Positions 58,803 through 64,000 of a DNA stretch of 64,000 nucleotides are shown piece after piece; position 1 is the first letter of the stretch, and each line of letters begins with the position of its first letter. Source of the stretch: Haemophilus parainfluenzae (lineage in GTDB: Bacteria; Pseudomonadota; Gammaproteobacteria; Enterobacterales; Pasteurellaceae); contig NZ_CP063121.1 in assembly GCF_014931415.1 (NCBI RefSeq), forward strand, positions 1,178,001 to 1,242,000. Direction: 5' to 3'. The notes under the pieces are model-generated. The model was not told the origin of the DNA and searched no databases. It worked only from the letters and a program-made list of their open reading frames with translations. Position numbers and translations under genes: made by a program.

Positions 58803-60161
58803 ATGGATCTGATTATAGGTTTGATTGCCATTGTTTTGGTGGCATATTATATCGTGAAAGGCTACTCAGCGACCGGCGTGTTGATGTTCGGTGGCTTGGT
58901 CTTGTTATTCATTTCAGTACTGATGGGACATTCGATTTTACCGGAAGGCGTAAAAAGCACCGGTTCCACCTATTTTGATATTTTAGAATATGTGAAATAT
59001 CTACTCGGTAATCGTGGCGGCGGTTTAGGCTTGATGATCATGGTGTTATGTGGTTTCTCCGTGTACATGACTCATCTTGGCGCGAACGATGTGGTGGTGA
59101 AATTGGTTTCAAAACCACTGAAAAATATCCGTTCACCTTATATTTTAATGGTATTTGCTTATTTCCTTGCATGTTTGATGTCTTTTGCTGTGTCATCTGC
59201 AACAGGTTTAGGCGTGTTATTAATGGCGACATTATTCCCTGTCATGGTAAATGTGGGGATTTCACGTGGAGCGGCAGCGGCAATTTGCGCATCACCAATT
59301 TCGATTATTCTTTCCCCAACTTCGGGCGACGTGGTGCTTTCTGCTGAAATTTCAAAAATCCCTTTAGGTGAGTTTGCTTTTGGCACCGCATTGCCGGTTT
59401 CGATTTTTGCGATTCTAGGGATTGCTGTTGCTCACTTCTTCTGGCAGCGTTATTTAGATAAAAAAGAAGGTGTACAAGTAGAACGTTTGAATGCAGATGA
59501 AATTAAAACCACTGCACCAAACTACTATGCGATTTTGCCATTATTACCAATTATCGGCGTGTTGATTTTTGACGGTAAATGGGGCTTACCAAATTTACAC
59601 ATTGTTACTGTGATGGTGCTTTGCTTTATCATTACTGCAGTAGTGGATTTCTTACGTAGCTTTAACGCGAAACAAACCTTCGATAATCTCGTGGTGGCAT
59701 ATCGCGGTATGGCAGATGCCTTTGCGGGCGTGGTAATGCTTTTAGTGGCTGCAGGTGTATTTGCACAAAGTTTAAGTACAATCGGCTTTATCACTAATTT
59801 AATCGACTCTGCACAATCGTTTGGCGGTTCAGCCTTCTTTATGATGTTAGTGCTCGCGGTGATTACCATTTTAGCCACCATGGCGACAGGTTCTGGTAAC
59901 GCGGCGTTCTATGCTTTTGCAGAATTAATTCCAAAATTAGCTACCCAAATGGGCGTCAATCCAGCGTTCTTAACCATTCCAATGTTACAAGCCTCTAACT
60001 TAGGTCGTGGTTTATCACCTGTTTCTGGTGTGGTTGTGGCGGTATCCGGTATGGGAAAAATCTCACCATTTGAAATCGTAAAACGTATGTCTGTCCCAAT
60101 GTTGGTCGGTTTTATTTGTGTGATTATCGGCACAGAAATCTTTGTTTCCGTTGCCGCCTAA
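58803..60161 (+). CDS. dcuC: Anaerobic C4-dicarboxylate transporter DcuC
   Basis: 452 residues (E. coli 461), about 12 spans. Family segments: LCGFSVYMTHLGANDVVVKL, SSATGLGVLLMATLFPV, ASPISIILSPTSGDVV and NLGRGLSPVSGVVVAVSGM. It exchanges or exports succinate in fermentation with fumarate. A GAGG ribosome site precedes the start; a CRP-type site is 80 bp upstream. Confidence 0.93.
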   Translation: MDLIIGLIAIVLVAYYIVKGYSATGVLMFGGLVLLFISVLMGHSILPEGVKSTGSTYFDILEYVKYLLGNRGGGLGLMIMVLCGFSVYMTHLGANDVVVKLVSKPLKNIRSPYILMVFAYFLACLMSFAVSSATGLGVLLMATLFPVMVNVGISRGAAAAICASPISIILSPTSGDVVLSAEISKIPLGEFAFGTALPVSIFAILGIAVAHFFWQRYLDKKEGVQVERLNADEIKTTAPNYYAILPLLPIIGVLIFDGKWGLPNLHIVTVMVLCFIITAVVDFLRSFNAKQTFDNLVVAYRGMADAFAGVVMLLVAAGVFAQSLSTIGFITNLIDSAQSFGGSAFFMMLVLAVITILATMATGSGNAAFYAFAELIPKLATQMGVNPAFLTIPMLQASNLGRGLSPVSGVVVAVSGMGKISPFEIVKRMSVPMLVGFICVIIGTEIFVSVAA

Positions 60162-60178
60162 TTTGATAGGTAAAAAAG

Positions 60179-60209
60179 AAGGGCTGATAGTGAATATCAG
60201 CCCTTTTGT
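60179..60209. terminator. Terminator between dcuC and folK
   Basis: AAGGGCTGATA (60179-60189) pairs with TATCAGCCCTT (60195-60205), with TTTTG on the plus strand and TTCTTTTTT on the minus strand. Confidence 0.85.
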
Positions 60210-60215
60210 TTTGAT

Positions 60216-60719
60216 CTAAGTGCGGTCAATTTTCTCGCTGTTTTTGATTTTATGCATTTGATGATTTTCAAACGCTTTCACCAAATCTGCGACTTTTTCA
60301 CCTTCCGGTAAAACCAAATCTTGTGCGATATCATTAAGCGGTACAATCACAAATTCGCGGTTTTTCATATCATAATGAGGCACGGTTAAGCGTTCATTTT
60401 GAATGATTTGATCGCCATAAAGCAGAATATCCAAATCCAGTGTACGCTCACCCCAACGACGTAAACGCACGCGACCTTGTTCATTTTCGATGCGTTGCAA
60501 TTCATCGAGCAAAGCTAAAGGTGGGCGAGTGGTTTCGATCATCGCTACTGCATTTACATAATCCGGTTGATCCTGCGGGCCTAATGGTTTGCTTTGGTAA
60601 AATCCGCTCACCGATTTTAATTCGGTATTAGGCAGCGCAGAAATTGCCGCTAATGCCGAATTTAATTGTTCTGTAGGCGTATTTAAATTGCTGCCAAGGG
60701 CGATATACACTTGAACCAT
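60216..60719 (-). CDS. folK: 6-hydroxymethyl-7,8-dihydropterin pyrophosphokinase
   Basis: 167 residues. IALGSNLNTP at the N-terminus, LGPQDQPDYVNAV, and the signature RRWGERTLDLDIL (about 86-98). Step in folate synthesis. Its ATG shares one base with the pcnB stop. Confidence 0.96.
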   Translation of the reverse strand: MVQVYIALGSNLNTPTEQLNSALAAISALPNTELKSVSGFYQSKPLGPQDQPDYVNAVAMIETTRPPLALLDELQRIENEQGRVRLRRWGERTLDLDILLYGDQIIQNERLTVPHYDMKNREFVIVPLNDIAQDLVLPEGEKVADLVKAFENHQMHKIKNSEKIDRT

Positions 60720-62215
60720 TAGTTAGCCGCCTTAGGTTTACGTCTGCGGTAATATTTTTTCTTTGGCGCTGGATGCAATTTTTGTTGCTCTTGAACCAAC
60801 TGGCGACGTTGTTCTTGATTGCTGAGTTGGTACTCATGCCACCATTTTGCGAGCTCAACGGTTTCACCGCCTTCCACTTCAGCACGCATCGCCAATAAAT
60901 CAAAGGCTGCACGGAATTTTTGATGTTCCATCGTGCGAGCAGGGTGAGAACCCGTGCGTTTAAGCAATTGTAGTTGCAACATCCAAATATCACGAATAAC
61001 GGATGTATGACGACGAGGTGCGGCTAATGATCGGCATAATTGATCAAGCACTTCATTGCCTGCAAGGGCATAAGCATCGTGATTGTTTAATCCACCTTCA
61101 TTTTTCAGCACATCCACTTTTTCACGCAATGGATACCAGAAGAATGCCGCAAATAAGAAGGCCGGATTAATGCGCAATTTATCGGCAATACGTTCATCAG
61201 TTGAATTTAACGAAGTTAAAATCATACGCTCCGCAAGGCTGTCTTCTTTTTCGGTGAAATAAGGCGTTAAGCTTGGAAAAAGCTGTTCAAATAAGCCATA
61301 TTGACGAAGTAATTTATAGGTTTTTACGCCATTGCCAGACTGCAATAATTTTAAGCTTTCATCGAATAAACGCGCCGGTGGAATATTTTTCAGTAATGGC
61401 GCAAGCTCACGAATCGGCTGTTCACTTGGTTTTTCCAAGAACATATCCAATTTCGCCATAAAGCGCACAGAACGTAGCATACGCACAGGATCTTCTTGAT
61501 AACGAGTCACTGGATCGCCAATCAGACGTAATTTCCCGTTTTTCAGATCATCAATCCCGTTGAAGTAATCACGCAAGGTATTATCTTGCGGATTGTAGTA
61601 AAGGGCATTTACAGTGAAATCACGGCGTTCGGCATCTTGTTCAATGGTGCCGTACACGTTATCACGTAGTAACATTCCTTTATCGCTTTGTTTCGCTTGA
61701 TTTTCACTGCGCGCATCCGAATGGCTAGCACGGAATGTGGCCACTTCGATCACATCGCGTCCAAACATAATATGTGCAAGACGGAAACGACGACCAACTA
61801 AACGGCATTGACGTTGGAATACCGCTTGAATTTGCTCGGGACGTGCATTTGTTGCCACATCAAAATCTTTTGGATGTTTACCTAATAATAAATCACGCAA
61901 ACAGCCCCCTACGATATAAGCCTCATAACCTTGGCGTTGCAATTTTTCTACCACGGTAATGGCATTACGGCTAAACATGCGTGGGTTAATGCCGAAATGA
62001 GAGGCTTTCACGCTATGCTTGTCGTAACGAGAGGCTTGAGTGTTGGTTTTTTTATGGTGAGGAGAGGACGGGGCGATCTTGGGTTGTGAACGCTCTGTTT
62101 TTGAAACGTTAGATTTTTTGCTTTTTGGCACCGTTTGGGGAACGGGCGAATTTATATTGGTTTCAGTTTCTTTTTTAGTTTTTTTACCAAATAAATTTTT
62201 TATATAAGTAAGAAT
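60719..62215 (-). CDS. pcnB: Poly(A) polymerase I, probable AUU start
   Basis: 498 residues if begun at ATT (62215), six bases after GGAG (62222-62225). No ATG, GTG or TTG is in frame upstream of GTG 62131, and a stop lies at 62219-62221. From ATT the protein reads MLTYIKNLFGKK, which aligns with E. coli PcnB (MFTRVANFCRK), a gene known to start at AUU. Nucleotidyltransferase motif GGCLRDLLLGKHPKDFDVATNA (about 102; GG and DxD), and RRFRLAHIMFG. C-terminus basic (KKKYYRRRKPKAA). It adds A tails that speed RNA decay. Confidence 0.93.
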   Translation of the reverse strand: MLTYIKNLFGKKTKKETETNINSPVPQTVPKSKKSNVSKTERSQPKIAPSSPHHKKTNTQASRYDKHSVKASHFGINPRMFSRNAITVVEKLQRQGYEAYIVGGCLRDLLLGKHPKDFDVATNARPEQIQAVFQRQCRLVGRRFRLAHIMFGRDVIEVATFRASHSDARSENQAKQSDKGMLLRDNVYGTIEQDAERRDFTVNALYYNPQDNTLRDYFNGIDDLKNGKLRLIGDPVTRYQEDPVRMLRSVRFMAKLDMFLEKPSEQPIRELAPLLKNIPPARLFDESLKLLQSGNGVKTYKLLRQYGLFEQLFPSLTPYFTEKEDSLAERMILTSLNSTDERIADKLRINPAFLFAAFFWYPLREKVDVLKNEGGLNNHDAYALAGNEVLDQLCRSLAAPRRHTSVIRDIWMLQLQLLKRTGSHPARTMEHQKFRAAFDLLAMRAEVEGGETVELAKWWHEYQLSNQEQRRQLVQEQQKLHPAPKKKYYRRRKPKAAN

Positions 62216-62261
62216 AATTTACTCCATTCTCTATGTTCAATGCGCATTTGATAAAAACACG

Positions 62262-62292
62262 AAAAGTGCGGTTGTTTTTGACCGCACTTTTT
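62262..62292 (-). terminator. Inverted uptake-sequence hairpin after dksA
   Basis: AAAAGTGCGGT (62262-62272) pairs with ACCGCACTTTT (62281-62291). On the minus strand the stem ends in TTTTCGTG; termination may be partial, so some dksA transcripts may continue into pcnB. Confidence 0.75.
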
Positions 62293-62311
62293 GTTGGGTT
62301 ACTTAAATAAA

Positions 62312-62749
62312 TTAACCTGCAACTTGTTTTTCACGAATTTCAGCAAGAGTTTTGCAATCGATACAAAGATCAGCAGTAGGGCGAGCTTCTAAACGACGAA
62401 TGCCAATTTCTTCGCCACAAGAATCGCAATAGCCGAAATCATCGGTATCTAATTTTTTCAATGTGTATTCAATCTTTTTCATTAATTTACGTTCGCGATC
62501 GCGGTTACGTAATTCAAGACTGAATTCTTCTTCTTGTGTCGCACGGTCAGCCGGATCAGGGAAGTTTGATGCTTCATCTTGCATATGAGCAACCGTTCTT
62601 GATGCTTCTTCCACAATTTGCTCGTGCCACGCAGTCAAAATTTTTCTGAAATGAAGAATCTGATCTTCATTCATGTATTCTTCATCTTTCTTTGGTTGAT
62701 AAGGCTTAACACCGGCTAAATCCAGCAAACTTAGAGATGCCTTAGACAT
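62312..62749 (-). CDS. dksA: RNA polymerase-binding transcription factor DksA
   Basis: 145 residues. Coiled coil (about 33-108) whose tip carries [11 protein letters not shown] (with the two Asp that reach the secondary channel), and a four-cysteine zinc finger CDSCGEEIG with CIDCK (about 114-138). With ppGpp it controls stable RNA and amino acid promoters. AGGAG ribosome site at the start. Confidence 0.97.
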   Translation of the reverse strand: MSKASLSLLDLAGVKPYQPKKDEEYMNEDQILHFRKILTAWHEQIVEEASRTVAHMQDEASNFPDPADRATQEEEFSLELRNRDRERKLMKKIEYTLKKLDTDDFGYCDSCGEEIGIRRLEARPTADLCIDCKTLAEIREKQVAG

Positions 62750-62808
62750 TGATAACTCCTAATGTAGTAAAGATTTAAACGACTTCCTGTCTTGTTGTTT
62801 TGATTGAT

Positions 62809-62839
62809 TCTTATCAGCTAAAAAATAGCTGACATAAGA
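62809..62839 (-). promoter_or_regulatory. Hairpin in the dksA leader
   Basis: TCTTATCAGCT (62809-62819) pairs with AGCTGACATAAGA (62827-62839, two-base bulge). It is followed upstream by a smaller CCCTG/AAGGG hairpin. No long T run follows, so it is probably a leader structure rather than a terminator. Confidence 0.45.
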
Positions 62840-62917
62840 ACCCTGTTTTTTAAGGGCGATATAAATAGCAGAACTTCACCTATTTAGCAAATAAATTTAG
62901 CCTAGAAATTTCAAATT

Positions 62918-62933
62918 TGCGATCGTGATCGCA
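62918..62933 (+). promoter_or_regulatory. Competence regulatory element (CRP-S site) of comEC
   Basis: TGCGATCGTGATCGCA is an exact TGCGA-N6-TCGCA, the CRP-S form that needs Sxy/TfoX besides CRP in Haemophilus competence genes. It lies 79 bases before the ATG of comEC/rec2. Confidence 0.9.
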
Positions 62934-63011
62934 AAAAACGGTATGCTCATTTGCTTATCTGTGAGGTTAAGGCTAGTTTGCCTTACTTTCTCGCTATAAA
63001 TCACACTTAAA

Positions 63012-64000
63012 ATGAAAATCACGCTATTTCAACTGTGCATGATGCTCATTGTCTCAGCCTTATCCTTGCTTATCGTGCCCGATTTTTTACTGTTCACTTG
63101 GCAACAGGCGGGACTGAGCATTTTAATGTTGGTTATGACCGCACTTTGTTTCCATTGGTTCAATTATTTTAAAGCCAGAAATTTTTGCATAAGTGGTATC
63201 TTGTTTTTGATTACTTTGGCTTATGCGCATTCACCAGCTTTATCGTTATTGGGACAAGCAGAGAAAATTTCAAGTTTACCGAATAAAATTACCTTAGATC
63301 TCCACATCTCAGAAATTCTTCATCAGCAAGATTATCAAACGTTGGTTGCGACAACCTCTTTATTTGATGGAAAAGAACAACAGATTTTTATTAATTGGAA
63401 AGCGCTGGAAAAGCCACAAGTAGGTGAAATTTGGCAGGCAGAAGTAAAACTTCGACCTATATCTGCAAGATTAAATCATGGAGGATTTGATCGACAGCAA
63501 TGGTATTTTTCCAAAAGGATTATTGCCGTTGGATATGTGAAAAGTGCGGTCAAAATTGAAGACGATTTTTCTTATCGCACACATTTTCTACAGAATAGCC
63601 TCAAACAGACAGAAGGGCTTTCTTTACAAGGTTTGCTTATTGCATTGGCATTTGGTGAGCGGGCTTGGTTGGATAATAAAACGTGGTTGATTTACCAACA
63701 AACGAATACAGCACATTTAATTGCGATTTCAGGGCTTCATATTGGTTTAGCCATGGGGATAGGCTTTTTCTTTGCTCGATTATTGCAGCTCGTACTGCCT
63801 ACACGCTTTATTTCACCCTGGTTTCCACTTTGCTTTGGTGTGTTGATTGCCTTAGGTTATGCCTATTTAGCCGGATTTAGTTTACCGACTTTCCGTGCAA
63901 TGATGGCGTTGCTTTTTATTGCAATCCTTCAATGTTCTCGACGATATTACACGCCTTCGAAAATGCTTTGTTTAGTGGTGGCATTTTTGTTGTTTTGCGA
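63012..64000 (+). CDS. rec2: DNA internalisation protein ComEC/Rec2 (3' partial)
   Basis: The frame is open from the ATG at 63012 to the window edge (329 complete codons). Two or three membrane spans at about 5-75, an OB-like periplasmic segment with RLNHGGFDRQQWYF (about 152-165), then the Competence domain with TAHLIAISGLHIGLAMG (about 234-250) and FSLPTFRAMMALL. It forms the inner-membrane channel for incoming DNA strands. An uptake sequence lies inside the gene (63541-63550). Confidence 0.95.
   Translation, partial: MKITLFQLCMMLIVSALSLLIVPDFLLFTWQQAGLSILMLVMTALCFHWFNYFKARNFCISGILFLITLAYAHSPALSLLGQAEKISSLPNKITLDLHISEILHQQDYQTLVATTSLFDGKEQQIFINWKALEKPQVGEIWQAEVKLRPISARLNHGGFDRQQWYFSKRIIAVGYVKSAVKIEDDFSYRTHFLQNSLKQTEGLSLQGLLIALAFGERAWLDNKTWLIYQQTNTAHLIAISGLHIGLAMGIGFFFARLLQLVLPTRFISPWFPLCFGVLIALGYAYLAGFSLPTFRAMMALLFIAILQCSRRYYTPSKMLCLVVAFLLFC

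Noticed and set aside
63683-63880. 65-codon plus-strand frame near the right edge
   Set aside because: It is out of frame within the open comEC reading frame, which continues to the window end.

Overview
The window is chromosomal DNA from a member of the Pasteurellaceae, most likely a Haemophilus of the H. parainfluenzae or H. influenzae type. The 9-base DNA uptake sequence AAGTGCGGT, in either orientation, occurs about 50 times by hand count, roughly once per 1.3 kb. That is the Haemophilus-type form, not the ACAAGCGGT type. Gene content, protein lengths and local order also fit (dksA-pcnB-folK beside comEC/rec2, trxB-cydDC, lptCAB-ptsN-rapZ, pgsA next to tRNAs). The species cannot be fixed from the sequence alone. 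I see no prophage, insertion sequence, CRISPR array or rRNA gene; this is a conserved core segment with dense, mostly short transcription units.

Layout. 1-1.3 kb: the end of a TatD-type nuclease gene, nrdG, and the 4.5S SRP RNA gene (ffs). 1.3-6.8 kb: cydC, cydD, trxB and a thioredoxin-like co-chaperone. 6.9-10.5 kb: a purine permease with a PurR operator, a DASS-type anion transporter and a UDG-superfamily protein. 10.5-12.9 kb: nrdD with NrdR, Fur-like and FNR sites upstream. 12.9-21.1 kb: grpE, nadK, recN (LexA box), metK (Met boxes), a SprT-like protein, an opacity-type porin, yffB-like, dapE and an M15 peptidase. 21.1-25 kb: rapZ, ptsN, lptB, lptA, lptC and darP on the minus strand. 25-27.2 kb: pmbA, a Fur-controlled small RNA candidate, and hpt. 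27.2-33.6 kb: der, two tRNA-Asp genes, dnaQ/rnhA, tesB, ychF, pth and a half-size EamA transporter. 33.7-39.8 kb: rnfH-like, roxA, xseA, nudF, cpdA and miaB. 39.9-48.4 kb: a tRNA Gly-Leu-Lys operon, pgsA, a peroxiredoxin, metC, mpl, a membrane protein, initiator tRNA, mltA, tcdA and znuA. 48.4-57.6 kb: a palindromic intergenic repeat, rlmKL, a KefBC-type antiporter, two small membrane proteins and hrpA. 57.6-64 kb: one unrecognised AT-rich gene, dcuC, folK, pcnB, dksA and the start of comEC/rec2.

Regulation is unusually readable here. A purine theme (PurR boxes before the purine permease and hpt), an anaerobic theme (nrdD, nrdG, dcuC, cydDC), methionine control (metK), SOS control (recN), competence control (a CRP-S/CRE site before comEC) and iron control (the sRNA promoter and a palindrome near nrdD) can all be seen as operators. 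Many terminators are built from uptake sequences in inverted pairs.

The points most worth a second look are: pcnB apparently starting at an AUU codon; a Fur-box/strong promoter/terminator unit between pmbA and hpt that looks like an iron-responsive sRNA; a PtsN protein whose phosphorylatable histidine is replaced by lysine in a cluster that also lacks rpoN, hpf and npr; the stacked operators at nrdD; the orphan AT-rich gene after hrpA; and the nested palindromes before rlmKL. No complete new multi-gene system is evident.
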